In this document: piece by piece, positions 6,878 through 14,246 of the stretch
How the letters are laid out: each line of letters starts with the position of its first letter
How positions within the stretch are numbered: position 1 is the first letter of the stretch
Source of the DNA: an uncultured Campylobacter sp.
Lineage (GTDB): Bacteria > Campylobacterota > Campylobacteria > Campylobacterales > Campylobacteraceae
Assembly: GCA_937875715.1 (NCBI GenBank)
Contig: CALEHZ010000227.1
Location: 1-20,207 of the forward strand
Reading direction: 5' to 3'
Length of the DNA: 20,207 nt
Notes under the pieces: model-generated
What the model was told of the DNA's origin: nothing
The model's database searches: none
Seen by the model: only the letters and a program-made list of their open reading frames with translations
Made by a program: the position numbers and the translations under genes

Positions 6878-7425
6878 GATTTCTAGTTTTTATGGGAATT
6901 TTTTGCGCTTTTTTGTCTGCGCATTCGCTTAAAATTTTTACTAGCGAAAATGACGATATTTTAAGCATTAAAAGCTATTTTTACGGCGGCTTTCCTTGTA
7001 AAAATTGCCAGACTTTGCTAAAAAATGGCGATGAAATACTAGCAAGTAGCAAAACTGATGAAAACGGCAGCGCAAGTTTTAAAATGCCAGAAAATTCAAG
7101 CTTTACAATCGCTATAAATGCTGGTGGCGGACATTTTAAAGAAATTACTTATTCCAAAAAAACTAGCGAAATCTCAGAAAATTCAGACCCAGCGGGTTAC
7201 GAAGTAAAAAATTCAGAAAATTCAGAAAATTCAAACCTAGCGGGCTACAAAGCAGAAAATTCAAATTCTACAATTTCAAAAAAGCAAGAAGCAAAAAATT
7301 TACAACAAACACAAGGGGATGAAAGTCTTATAATTGATTTTATAAAAGGCTTTGGAGCGATTATTGCAATGTTTGGCGTGTTTGCTTTGATTTTTTATTT
7401 TAAGCAAAAAAATCATGCGAACTGA
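6874..7425 (+). CDS. nikL: nickel ECF accessory protein NikL
   Basis: A 183-residue protein with a signal-like N-terminus (residues 1-16, FLSA) that would expose His17, an outer-face beta domain (about 20-95), a polar linker and one C-terminal membrane helix (about 152-175) ending in lysines. This plan fits NikL, which stands in for NikN beside NikM. A Cys pair (PCKNC, residues 41-45) may bind metal or form a disulfide. The linker holds two copies of a 14-residue repeat containing AGY, encoded by a 42-base DNA repeat. It overlaps nikM by four bases and nikQ by eleven. Confidence 0.78.
   Translation: MRFLVFMGIFCAFLSAHSLKIFTSENDDILSIKSYFYGGFPCKNCQTLLKNGDEILASSKTDENGSASFKMPENSSFTIAINAGGGHFKEITYSKKTSEISENSDPAGYEVKNSENSENSNLAGYKAENSNSTISKKQEAKNLQQTQGDESLIIDFIKGFGAIIAMFGVFALIFYFKQKNHAN
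7174..7263 (+). repeat. in-frame 42-bp tandem repeat in nikL
   Basis: Copies at 7174-7215 and 7222-7263 are identical at 36 of 42 positions. They code for residues 101-114 and 117-130 of NikL (SENSDPAGYEVKNS and SENSNLAGYKAENS). Each copy starts and ends with the octamer AAAATTCA, so five octamers lie within 86 bases, read in frame as Glu-Asn-Ser or Lys-Asn-Ser. Confidence 0.85.
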
Positions 7426-8062
7426 TGGTTCACTTTTACTGCTAAGTGCTTTTTTTTATAGCGTTTTTGTGGGTGTTAGCGAGCATATTTATTTAAGTTT
7501 TTTTGTGCCAGTTTTGCTGCTTTTGTTTTTAAATTTTACTTTTAAAATTCTAAAAACTTTGATTTTTTTGAATTTTTTTGTGATTTTATCTGTGTTTAGC
7601 GTTGTGATCGCCAAAAACTACGAACTGGCTCAAATCATCTTTTTAAGGGCAAATCTCATACTTTTATTTAATCTTTTACTTTTTGCCAATTTTGATTCAA
7701 AGCTTGTCGCACGCAGTTTATTGAACCTAAAAATGGGTGATAAAATGGCTGGTTTAGCATATTTTACATTAAAATTTATTGGTATTTTTAAGCTAGAATT
7801 AAGATTGCTTTTTAAGCGGCTCAAAGCTCGTGGACTGCGTCACAAAACAAATATTTTTACTTATAAAACTTATGCTAATTTGATCGCTATGCTTATAATA
7901 ATTGCTATTAAAAAGCAGCAAAATATGGAAAAAACATTGTTAGCTAGGGGCTATAAAGGCAAAATTTTATGGGCACAAAAAGTAGAGTTTTTACCAAAAG
8001 ATATTTTTGTCTGTGTTTTTGCTATAATTTGCGTTATTTTTAAATTTAAAGAGATTTTATGA
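7415..8062 (+). CDS. nikQ: nickel ECF transporter transmembrane protein NikQ
   Basis: The T component of the ECF importer (CbiQ/NikQ family), 215 residues. It links the S component to the ATPase. It has four to five hydrophobic segments. The cytoplasmic coupling motif is seen as LLFKRLKARGLRHK and, later, MEKTLLARGYKGK (the two Ala-Arg-Gly coupling helices of the family). It starts inside nikL and its stop overlaps the nikO start (ATGA). The octamer complement TGAATTTT lies at 7569-7576. Confidence 0.88.
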   Translation: MRTDGSLLLLSAFFYSVFVGVSEHIYLSFFVPVLLLLFLNFTFKILKTLIFLNFFVILSVFSVVIAKNYELAQIIFLRANLILLFNLLLFANFDSKLVARSLLNLKMGDKMAGLAYFTLKFIGIFKLELRLLFKRLKARGLRHKTNIFTYKTYANLIAMLIIIAIKKQQNMEKTLLARGYKGKILWAQKVEFLPKDIFVCVFAIICVIFKFKEIL

Positions 8063-8685
8063 TTTTAAAGGCAGTTGATTTAAGCGCAAAACACGCTCAA
8101 AAGGTAATTTTTAGCGCTATTTCTTTAGAGCTTGAAAAAGGGCAAAAGCTAGCAATTATCGCACCAAATGGAAGTGGTAAAAGCACACTTTTAGAGCTTT
8201 TAGCAGGGCTTAAAGAACGTGATAGCGGTGCTTTAAATCTTTTTGATGAGCAGATAAACACTCTTAAAGATTTTAAAGAGTTTCGCCACAAAATCGGCTT
8301 TTTGTTTCAAAATAGCGATGAGCAGTTTGTTTGCAGCACTGTGCTTGATGATGTGAGTTTTTCACTTTTAGCGCACGGACTTTGCCAAAGCGAGAAATTA
8401 GCGCATGAAAAAGCACTAGAAATGCTTGAAATGCTAAATATTTCACATTTAAAAGATGAGATTTGCCTAAATCTAAGCGGCGGACAAAAGCGCCTTGTAG
8501 CACTTGCTGGTGTGCTTGTGTGTGAGTTTGAGTTGATTTTTTTAGATGAGCCTTCAGCCCCACTTGATAAAAATGCTAGCGAACTAGTTGCAAATATCCT
8601 TAAAAACAGCACTTCAAGCATGATTATCACAAGCCATGATAAAGAATTTATTTCAAAAATCACCCAAAATATTTATACTTTGTGA
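8059..8685 (+). CDS. nikO: nickel ECF transporter ATPase NikO
   Basis: The ABC ATPase that powers nickel import, 208 residues. Walker A is APNGSGKST (35-43), Q-loop FLFQNSDEQF (81-90), signature LSGGQKR (139-145), Walker B LIFLDEP (159-165) and the H-loop TSHDKE. The DEQF after the Q-loop is typical of ECF A components. It lacks the C-terminal extension found in the longer (about 270 residue) members. It is the last gene of the operon, and its TGA stop is the first three bases of an 18-bp palindrome. Confidence 0.92.
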   Translation: MILKAVDLSAKHAQKVIFSAISLELEKGQKLAIIAPNGSGKSTLLELLAGLKERDSGALNLFDEQINTLKDFKEFRHKIGFLFQNSDEQFVCSTVLDDVSFSLLAHGLCQSEKLAHEKALEMLEMLNISHLKDEICLNLSGGQKRLVALAGVLVCEFELIFLDEPSAPLDKNASELVANILKNSTSSMIITSHDKEFISKITQNIYTL

Positions 8686-8763
8686 ATTTTATAAAATTCA
8701 GCCTTGAATTTTTTGGCTTATTAACTGCAGCGGATTTGAATTTTATGAATTTTATAAAATTCA
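8683..8763. repeat. intergenic octamer cluster after nikO
   Basis: Two perfect copies of TGAATTTTATAAAATTCA stand at 8683-8700 and 8746-8763, with single octamers at 8705 and 8737. The first palindrome contains the nikO stop and may act as a terminator. Positions 8715-8744 form one copy of a composite repeat: GGCTTA, 16 bases containing TAACTGCAGC, then TGAATTTT. Besides the repeats nothing else is seen in the 116-base space before the minus-strand gene. Confidence 0.85.
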
Positions 8764-8801
8764 CTGCTCTAGCGCCTTTGTTTGGCGTGTTTAAAGGCAA
8801 A

Positions 8802-9290
8802 TTAAACCGATAAATTTAAAAACATCGGTTTGTCCTCATCTTCGTTTTGTTCTTCTTCTTTTTGGCGGATGTTTTCTAGACGCTCTTCTAATTCTTTTGC
8901 GCTTAAAAGCTCGGCATGTTCATAGCGCAAAATTTGCTCTTTTTTCTGTGCTAAGTCCGCTTGATTAGCCACAATTTCAGGCTCATTTTGGCTCTCATCA
9001 TCAGCCTCATCATCAAAGAAATCCTCAGCCAAATCCTGCTCATCATCACTAGATTTTTTACGCTCTTGTTCTTCTTTGCTTCTTTCTTTTTCGTGCTCAT
9101 TATCAGGGTCTACGTGATAGGTTTCTTCTGTGGCTCGCACCTCAGTAATTTCTTTTTCTTTTTCGTTTGCTAAAGCTGCTGCCATTGCATTTTGCATATC
9201 TATTTTAGCTTGTTGGTCAGCTTGGATTACACTTGCTTGCGGGGCTACTTGATTGGCATAAATTGTGCCTGCTACTGGTGAAATAGCCAT
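8802..9290 (-). CDS. acidic coiled protein of unknown function
   Basis: A 162-residue protein I do not recognise by function. It opens with MAISPVAGTIYANQ, without a signal peptide. A short Ala-rich helix (about 30-40) is followed by a long, highly charged stretch rich in Glu, Lys and Asp (about 42-110) and a predicted helical or coiled part with many Glu (110-150). The tail ends DKPMFLNLSV. Such composition points to a largely disordered or coiled cytoplasmic protein. The ATG has AAGG just upstream on its strand, and the -10 box at 9319-9324 is shared in a divergent region with glmM. Confidence 0.75.
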   Translation of the reverse strand: MAISPVAGTIYANQVAPQASVIQADQQAKIDMQNAMAAALANEKEKEITEVRATEETYHVDPDNEHEKERSKEEQERKKSSDDEQDLAEDFFDDEADDESQNEPEIVANQADLAQKKEQILRYEHAELLSAKELEERLENIRQKEEEQNEDEDKPMFLNLSV

Positions 9291-9306
9291 TTTTAGCCTT
9301 TTGGAG

Positions 9307-9353
9307 AAAATTTGTAAAATTATAGCTAAAAAATTACAAATTTTAGCTAGAAT
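9307..9353. promoter_or_regulatory. divergent promoters with an 11-bp inverted repeat
   Basis: AAAATTTGTAA (9307-9317) and TTACAAATTTT (9334-9344) are perfect inverted repeats. The spacer holds the minus-strand box TATAAT (9319-9324) for the acidic protein. The plus-strand box TAGAAT (9348-9353) for glmM lies just outside. A protein bound to the repeat could affect both genes. Confidence 0.5.
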
Positions 9354-9377
9354 TATGCGAAATTTTGGGGGTAAAAA

Positions 9378-10718
9378 ATGGGAAAATTATTTGGAACTGA
9401 CGGCGTTCGTGGGCTTGCTGGCGAGAAGCTAAGTGCTGTACTTGCTATGAAATTAGCTATGGCAGCTGGAATTTATTTTCGCAAAAACAGCGTTACAAAC
9501 AAAATTCTAATAGGCAAAGACACCAGAAAAAGCGGCTATATGATAGAAAATGCCATTGTAGCAGGCTTAACTGCAACCGGCTATAATGTCCGCCAAATCG
9601 GACCTATGCCAACTCCGGCTGTGGCGTTTTTAACTGAAGATATGCGCTGTGATGCTGGAATAATGATTTCAGCAAGCCATAATCCCTTTTATGACAACGG
9701 TATAAAATTCTTTGATGCCAATGGCGATAAACTAAGCGAACAAGCAGAAAATGAAATAGAAGCAATCTACGAAGATGACGCACTAATCGCAAACGCACAA
9801 GCCATAAACACACAAATTGGTGCTTCAAAGCGCATTGATGATGTAATTGGCCGCTATATCGTGCATATCAAAAACTGCTTTCCACGCCATCTTACTTTAA
9901 AGGGTCTGCGAGTGGTACTTGATGTCTCAAACGGCGCTGCTTATAAGGTCGCTCCAACTGTATTTAGCGAGCTTGGCGCAGAACTCATTGTGCTAAGTGA
10001 CGAACCAAACGGGTCTAATATAAATGAAAATTGTGGCGCACTATATCCTGGCGCTTTGTGCGAACAAGTAAAGCATTTGCGAGCTGATATCGGCTTTGCC
10101 TTTGATGGCGATGCTGATAGGCTAGTAGTCGTGGATGAAAAAGGCGTGGCGGTGCATGGCGATGCTTTGCTTGGTGTGCTAGCTGTTGCACTAAAAGCAG
10201 AAAAAATGCTTTTAAATGATGAAATAGTAGCAACAGTGATGAGCAATGCTGCCCTTGATGACTATCTAAAAAAGCATAAAATCAAGGTTTTGCGCTCGGC
10301 TGTGGGGGATAAAAATGTGCTTGAAATGATGAAAGCAAAGGGTTCAAACTTTGGCGGCGAACAAAGCGGACATATCGTATTTAGCGACTTTGCTAAAACT
10401 GGCGATGGGCTACTAAGTGCGCTTATGGCAAGTGCTTGCCTTATTCGCAGCGGCAAGAAAGCTAGCGAGATTTTTGGAGAAATCAAGCCTTATCCGCAAA
10501 TTTTGCTAAATTTGGCTATAAATAAAAAGCTGCCTTTAGATGAAATAAAAGGGCTTGGTGCGCTTGAAAAAAGTCTAGCGGAGCTTGGCATTCGCTCACT
10601 TTTCCGCTATTCTGGCACTGAGAATTTGCTTCGTCTTTTACTTGAAGGAAAAGACGAAAATCTAGTCAAAAATAAAATGAAAGAGGTTGAAAGCTTCTTT
10701 AAATCAGCCTTAAAGTAG
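9378..10718 (+). CDS. glmM: phosphoglucosamine mutase
   Basis: GlmM turns glucosamine-6-phosphate into glucosamine-1-phosphate, the route to UDP-GlcNAc for peptidoglycan and lipooligosaccharide. The length of 446 residues is normal. The N-terminus [10 protein letters not shown], the active-site loop ISASHNP (97-103) with phosphoserine Ser100, the metal loop DGDADR (243-248) and the phosphate-binding RYSGTE near residue 412 are all present. GGGGGT precedes the ATG. It contains no copy of the octamer. It converges on modB, with a 28-bp palindrome between them. Confidence 0.97.
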   Translation: MGKLFGTDGVRGLAGEKLSAVLAMKLAMAAGIYFRKNSVTNKILIGKDTRKSGYMIENAIVAGLTATGYNVRQIGPMPTPAVAFLTEDMRCDAGIMISASHNPFYDNGIKFFDANGDKLSEQAENEIEAIYEDDALIANAQAINTQIGASKRIDDVIGRYIVHIKNCFPRHLTLKGLRVVLDVSNGAAYKVAPTVFSELGAELIVLSDEPNGSNINENCGALYPGALCEQVKHLRADIGFAFDGDADRLVVVDEKGVAVHGDALLGVLAVALKAEKMLLNDEIVATVMSNAALDDYLKKHKIKVLRSAVGDKNVLEMMKAKGSNFGGEQSGHIVFSDFAKTGDGLLSALMASACLIRSGKKASEIFGEIKPYPQILLNLAINKKLPLDEIKGLGALEKSLAELGIRSLFRYSGTENLLRLLLEGKDENLVKNKMKEVESFFKSALK

Positions 10719-10722
10719 TTTT

Positions 10723-10760
10723 GAATTTTTTAAAAGTGAATTTTTTAAAAAATTCACTTT
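10723..10760. terminator. 28-bp palindrome between glmM and modB
   Basis: A perfect palindrome covers 10733-10760: the left arm AAAGTGAATTTTTT is followed directly by its complement. It holds an inverted octamer pair, with another octamer at 10723-10730. It lies between the convergent stops of glmM and modB (the modB TAA overlaps its last two bases) and so suits a bidirectional terminator, with A/T runs on both sides but no G+C core. Confidence 0.6.
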
Positions 10761-11421
10761 ATATTTGCTTTATTTTCTTAGAAGTAAAATGAACGCCTAA
10801 GAGCAAAATAAAACTAAATGCTAGCATAATAGCAGAATAAATATGCGCACTCTCATAGTCCATAATCTCTACTGCTTCGTATATTGCAATACTTGCGACT
10901 TTTGTCTCTCCTTTTAATGAACCACCTATCATAAGGACTACGCCAAACTCGCCTAATGTATGCGCAAAGCTGATTACCAGGGCATTTAGTAGATTTGGCT
11001 TTATATTTGGCAAAGCGACTTTAAAAAGCGTGGTTAAAGGACTTTTACCAAGGCAATAACTAGCTTCAATTATATTTTTATTAAGCTGTTTAAATCCAGC
11101 AAATATCGGTGAAAACATAAAAGGCAAAGAATAAATACAGCTAGCAATGACCAAGGCTGTAAAGTTAAAAACAAGCCGAACGCCAAAAACACTTTCAAAA
11201 AACGCTCCAAAAGGCGAATAAGGCGATAAAAAAATGAGAATATAAAAACCAAGCACAGATGGCGGCAAAACTAAGGGCAATGAAATAACCGCTTCAATCA
11301 CGCTTTTAAAGTAGAATTCTTTTCTACTCATTAAAAAAGCAAGTGGCACACATAGCGCAAATAGTATTATAGTCGTAATCAAAGCAAGTTTTAATGAAAG
11401 ATAAAAAGGTGTAAAATCCAT
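10759..11421 (-). CDS. modB: molybdate ABC transporter permease ModB
   Basis: The membrane subunit of the molybdate importer, 220 residues with five to six membrane helices. The EAA loop that contacts the ATPase is seen as EASYCLGKSPLTTLFKVALP, and the family motif HTLGEFGVVLMIGGS follows with its conserved Gly-Glu-Phe-Gly. It starts one base after the modC stop, so the two are coupled. The order on the transcript is modA, modC, modB, whereas modABC is the commoner order. Confidence 0.94.
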   Translation of the reverse strand: MDFTPFYLSLKLALITTIILFALCVPLAFLMSRKEFYFKSVIEAVISLPLVLPPSVLGFYILIFLSPYSPFGAFFESVFGVRLVFNFTALVIASCIYSLPFMFSPIFAGFKQLNKNIIEASYCLGKSPLTTLFKVALPNIKPNLLNALVISFAHTLGEFGVVLMIGGSLKGETKVASIAIYEAVEIMDYESAHIYSAIMLAFSFILLLGVHFTSKKIKQI

Positions 11422-11422
11422 T

Positions 11423-12232
11423 TTAAGCCTTTGTTATGCTAAAATCGTTTAAAGATATGAAAATTTCATCGTTTAATGAGAATTCATTTTTCAAAGCGCT
11501 TTTTTTTATTTTTTTTATTTCATTTGCGATTTGGATTATTACAAAATCATCTTGGAATTCTAGAATTCTAGCTTTAATATTATCGTTTGAGCTAAAAATT
11601 TGCGCGTTTTTACCACTTTTTGTAATTTTGCCATTTTCCATGATAAAAGTGCGCTTTGAAAGCTTGTAAATGTCGCTTAAATCGTGGCTTACTAAAATAA
11701 TTGTATTTTTAAAAGTAGAGTGAATTTTTAGCAAATAATCTTGTAATCTTGCCTTAATATCGCTATCTAAGGCGCTAAAAGGCTCATCAAGCAATAAAAT
11801 CTCAGGTCTTCGCATAAGTGCACGAGCTAGTGCTACGCGTTGTTTTTGTCCGCCTGAAAGCATAGAAATAGCGCAATTTTTGTATTTATAAAGGTCGCAA
11901 AGATTTAGCAAAAAATCAGCAAAATCAGGCTCATTTTTGGCAAAAAGCAGATTTTTTCGCACATCTAAATTAGCAAAAAGAGCATAATCTTGAAACAAAA
12001 AGCCGATATTTCGCTCTTGCGGGGATAAAAATATTTTTTCATTAAAAAATATTTTCTCATCGTTTTTCATGTAACCACGAGCTTTTTCAAGTCCTGCGAT
12101 AATGCGAAGTAAGCTAGTTTTGCCCGAACCACTTGCGCCAAAAAGAGCGCAAAATTCGCCCTTTGGCACTTCTAATTTAGCATCAATATAAAAATGTTTT
12201 GAAAACTCTTTAAAACACGCAATTTCAAACAT
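11423..12232 (-). CDS. modC: molybdate ABC transporter ATPase ModC
   Basis: The ATPase of the molybdate importer, 269 residues. Walker A is GASGSGKTS (32-40), Q-loop FLFQDYALF, signature LSGGQKQRVALARAL (125-139), Walker B LLLDEPFSALD (146-156) and H-loop VSHD. The C-terminal 60 residues are shorter than the TOBE/Mop domain of E. coli ModC (about 350 residues in all), so molybdate sensing at this end is reduced or absent. The ATG follows directly on the modA stop. No ribosome site of its own is clear. Confidence 0.93.
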   Translation of the reverse strand: MFEIACFKEFSKHFYIDAKLEVPKGEFCALFGASGSGKTSLLRIIAGLEKARGYMKNDEKIFFNEKIFLSPQERNIGFLFQDYALFANLDVRKNLLFAKNEPDFADFLLNLCDLYKYKNCAISMLSGGQKQRVALARALMRRPEILLLDEPFSALDSDIKARLQDYLLKIHSTFKNTIILVSHDLSDIYKLSKRTFIMENGKITKSGKNAQIFSSNDNIKARILEFQDDFVIIQIANEIKKIKKSALKNEFSLNDEIFISLNDFSITKA

Positions 12233-12961
12233 TTAAAACTCATATCCAAAATTTACTAAAATCTCTTTGCCTTTATCGCTTAAAATGAAATCACAAAATT
12301 CTAGCGCCAAAGACTGATTTTTAGAGCTTTTTAGCACTATCATAGCTTGATTTATAGGTGAGTAAAGATTGCTAGGCACTTTTATATAATTTTCATTTTC
12401 TTTTAAATGCGACATTTTTGGAGCTTTTAGCAAAGAAAGTGCGCTAAATCCAACATCTGCGGCGCTTAAAGTTTGGCTTAGTGCTTCACTAATTGAGCCT
12501 GATTCTATGATTTTGTTTTTAATACTTTCATAAACGCCTGAATTTTTCAAGGCTTCAAGGGCGGCAGCGCCGTATGGAGCTGTTTTTGGGTTTGCGATTA
12601 CTATGCTTTTTACATTTTTTAGATTTTCAAAACTTAGTTCTTTTTTGTGCGCGCTAATCATTGCTAAAACGCCTTTTGCGTAGATTTTAGGCTCCAAAGC
12701 AGCAAAGCCATTTTTTTCTAGAATTCTAGGAAATTTTTCATCAGCTGAGATAAAAATATCATACAAAGCGCCGTTTTGAATCTGCGTGCTTAATTTACCT
12801 GATGCGCCTGTGATAATTTGTATTTCATCATTTGGATGAGTTTTTAAAAACTCTTTTTTTAGCTCATCAAGCGCGTAGCTCATATTCGCAGCGGCTGCGA
12901 TTTTAAGCTCAGCACCAAAGGAAAAAATAGCTAAAATTGCTAAGAAAAATAATTTTTTCAT
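12233..12961 (-). CDS. modA: molybdate-binding protein ModA
   Basis: The periplasmic binding protein for molybdate (or tungstate), 242 residues. The signal peptide covers about 1-17 (MKKLFFLAILAIFSFGA). The ligand-site motifs AAAANMSYAL and TGASGKLSTQI with YDIFISADE are typical of ModA. A signal-peptidase I type end is more likely than a lipoprotein since no Cys is present. AAAAGGATG precedes the ATG. It is the first gene of modA-modC-modB and has its own promoter in the 76-base space after modE. Confidence 0.94.
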   Translation of the reverse strand: MKKLFFLAILAIFSFGAELKIAAAANMSYALDELKKEFLKTHPNDEIQIITGASGKLSTQIQNGALYDIFISADEKFPRILEKNGFAALEPKIYAKGVLAMISAHKKELSFENLKNVKSIVIANPKTAPYGAAALEALKNSGVYESIKNKIIESGSISEALSQTLSAADVGFSALSLLKAPKMSHLKENENYIKVPSNLYSPINQAMIVLKSSKNQSLALEFCDFILSDKGKEILVNFGYEF

Positions 12962-12989
12962 TTTATCATCCTTTTTTTAAAACGCTGGA

Positions 12990-13018
12990 ATTCTAGTTTA
13001 AAAATGATATTTTGTCAA
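12990..13018 (-). promoter_or_regulatory. modA promoter, near-consensus
   Basis: On the minus strand TTGACA (13018-13013) stands 17 bases before TAGAAT (12995-12990), a rare full sigma-70 pattern in this window. The -10 box overlaps the imperfect palindrome CTAGAATTCCAG. A molybdate repressor could act here, but no E. coli-type ModE site is evident. Confidence 0.6.
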
Positions 13019-13037
13019 AAAAATTATTTTTTTACAT

Positions 13038-13784
13038 TTATATAGCTAAAATTATATCATTTGGATTTATAATCACGCCTATTTCATCATTTACAGCAAG
13101 TCTTAAATCCATGGTAACATCATTTGGAATCATTGCTGCTAGCATTTGATTATCGCTTGTAATAGCGCAAATTTCGCTATTTATAGAGCCAATTGAAGCA
13201 GAAGTAATCTTTGCTCTAATTAAATTTGGCATAAGAGAGTTTTGAAAATCTTTTTTTAAAACTACGATTTTTGGTGCTTTAAAGATGAAATATACTTCAT
13301 TTCCTGCTTTTAAATCAAGCTCTTTTTGGCTAGATTTTGTAATACTAGCTTGAAGCTCTTCACCGCTATCTAAAACCCCAAAAACATCGCAGTTTAGCAC
13401 ACCTTCGATGATTTTAGAAATTTTTACCTTTATTTGATTTCTTGCACTTAGTTTTAAGAAAAAATTAGGAATAAATTCTAAATTCATATTTATTGTTTTA
13501 GATAAAAAATTATTTTGTGCCAAGTTTAAAATCTCAAATTTTTTAATTAAATTTTTTGAATTTTCTGTGATAAAACTGCCACCATTTTTCTTAGAAATTA
13601 TAAAATTTTCTTTATTTTTCATCTTATTTATGTTATCCCAAAGATTTTTGTATGAAACACCAAGTTCTTTTGCACTCTTTGTAAGAGAGTTTGTTTTTTC
13701 AATGCTCTTTAATAAATTTATAAATTTTTCATCTATAATATCGCCATTATCAAGCGTAAGTTTAAGATTTGCTTGTGCTTTCAT
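13038..13784 (-). CDS. modE: molybdate-responsive regulator ModE
   Basis: A 248-residue regulator with an N-terminal winged-helix DNA-binding domain (helix-turn-helix at about 32-55, SLTKSAKELGVSYKNLWDNI) and two Mop/TOBE molybdate-binding domains (about 113-178, starting SARNQIKVKI, and 187-248). In the family, molybdate-loaded dimers repress modABC and activate molybdo-enzyme genes. The ATG at 13784 was chosen because AAGGAT stands before it and MKAQANLKLTLDNG fits ModE. The frame is open 52 codons further, but that part overlaps the promoter and has no protein-like character. Confidence 0.9.
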   Translation of the reverse strand: MKAQANLKLTLDNGDIIDEKFINLLKSIEKTNSLTKSAKELGVSYKNLWDNINKMKNKENFIISKKNGGSFITENSKNLIKKFEILNLAQNNFLSKTINMNLEFIPNFFLKLSARNQIKVKISKIIEGVLNCDVFGVLDSGEELQASITKSSQKELDLKAGNEVYFIFKAPKIVVLKKDFQNSLMPNLIRAKITSASIGSINSEICAITSDNQMLAAMIPNDVTMDLRLAVNDEIGVIINPNDIILAI

Positions 13785-13817
13785 AAAAATATCCTTAAAA
13801 ATATAAAATTTTAATTT

Positions 13818-13823
13818 ATTATA
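13818..13823 (-). promoter_or_regulatory. -10 box for modE
   Basis: TATAAT on the minus strand, preceded by TGC (extended -10: ATGCTATAAT), 34 bases before the modE ATG. It is divergent from the box of the small membrane protein at 13871-13876, with about 48 bases between them. Confidence 0.6.
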
Positions 13824-13870
13824 GCATAAATTTAATTTAAAAAAAGAATAAAAAAATGCTAAATTTTTGC

Positions 13871-13876
13871 TATACT
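13871..13876 (+). promoter_or_regulatory. -10 box for the small membrane protein gene
   Basis: TATACT preceded by TTTTTGC, an extended -10 of the same kind as others in the window, 22 bases before the ATG at 13898. Confidence 0.5.
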
Positions 13877-13897
13877 TGTAGCCCAAAAAGGAATGAA

Positions 13898-14119
13898 ATG
13901 CGCAATTTTTTGAATTTTCTAACTTTATTTTCTGTGCCATCGCTTATTTTAATATCAGCATTTTTACTCCTGGCACTTTTATTTTTTGCGTTAGGGACGA
14001 TTTTTATCATTGCTTTTCCTGTGATTTTTATATTATTTTTAATCCTATTATTTACTAAAAAGAAAAGAATAAAAAAACAAAAGTCAAATGATGTAGTAAT
14101 CGATGTAGAAGTATTGTGA
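13898..14119 (+). CDS. small two-helix membrane protein of unknown function
   Basis: A 73-residue protein. Two hydrophobic helices cover about residues 12-32 and 33-55, followed by a very basic stretch (KKKRIKKQK) and an acidic end (DVVIDVEVL). By the positive-inside rule the tail is in the cytoplasm. The ATG at 13898 was chosen because AAAAAGGA stands before it. An in-frame ATG at 13856 lies upstream of the -10 box. It is divergent from modE, and its TGA stop is the start of an 18-bp palindrome. I do not recognise the family. Confidence 0.7.
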   Translation: MRNFLNFLTLFSVPSLILISAFLLLALLFFALGTIFIIAFPVIFILFLILLFTKKKRIKKQKSNDVVIDVEVL

Positions 14120-14246
14120 ATTTTATAAAATTCAAAAAATTCAGCCTTATTTACTGTTGCGACCTTGAATTTTATAAAATTCAAAAAATTTAATGTTGAA
14201 TTTTATAAAATTCTAAAAAATTCACTTTGGCTGCAGTTACAAAAGC
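14117..14246. repeat. intergenic octamer cluster with two composite repeats
   Basis: Perfect copies of TGAATTTTATAAAATTCA stand at 14117-14134 and 14166-14183, with a copy differing at the last base from 14197 and single octamers at 14136 and 14217. A composite repeat reads on the plus strand at 14144-14173 (GCCTTA, 16 bases, TGAATTTT). A second reads on the minus strand from 14246 to 14217 with TAACTGCAGC in its middle. The second includes the TAA stop of the AAA+ ATPase (14239-14237). The cluster fills the space between two convergent genes. Confidence 0.85.

Noticed and set aside
8686..8801. Possible small RNA or tRNA between nikO and the acidic protein gene
   Set aside because: No cloverleaf or G+C-rich structured core is seen; the space is accounted for by octamer repeats.
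8961..9173. Plus-strand hydrophobic frame of 70 codons opposite the acidic protein
   Set aside because: It is the antisense of Glu/Lys/Asp codons, which always read as Phe/Leu/Ile; it has no ribosome site or promoter.
10719..10760. Classical factor-independent terminator between glmM and modB
   Set aside because: The palindrome has no G+C core and no loop, so the term fits only loosely; it is kept as a probable terminator of the repeat type at lower confidence.
13785..13940. 52-codon N-terminal extension of modE
   Set aside because: It covers the -10 box and the ribosome site of the ATG at 13784, overlaps the divergent promoter and reads as low-complexity AT sequence.
14117..14246. Closely spaced repeats suggesting a CRISPR array
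   Set aside because: The repeats are short AT palindromes with irregular spacing and no unique spacers of equal length, and no cas gene is in the window.
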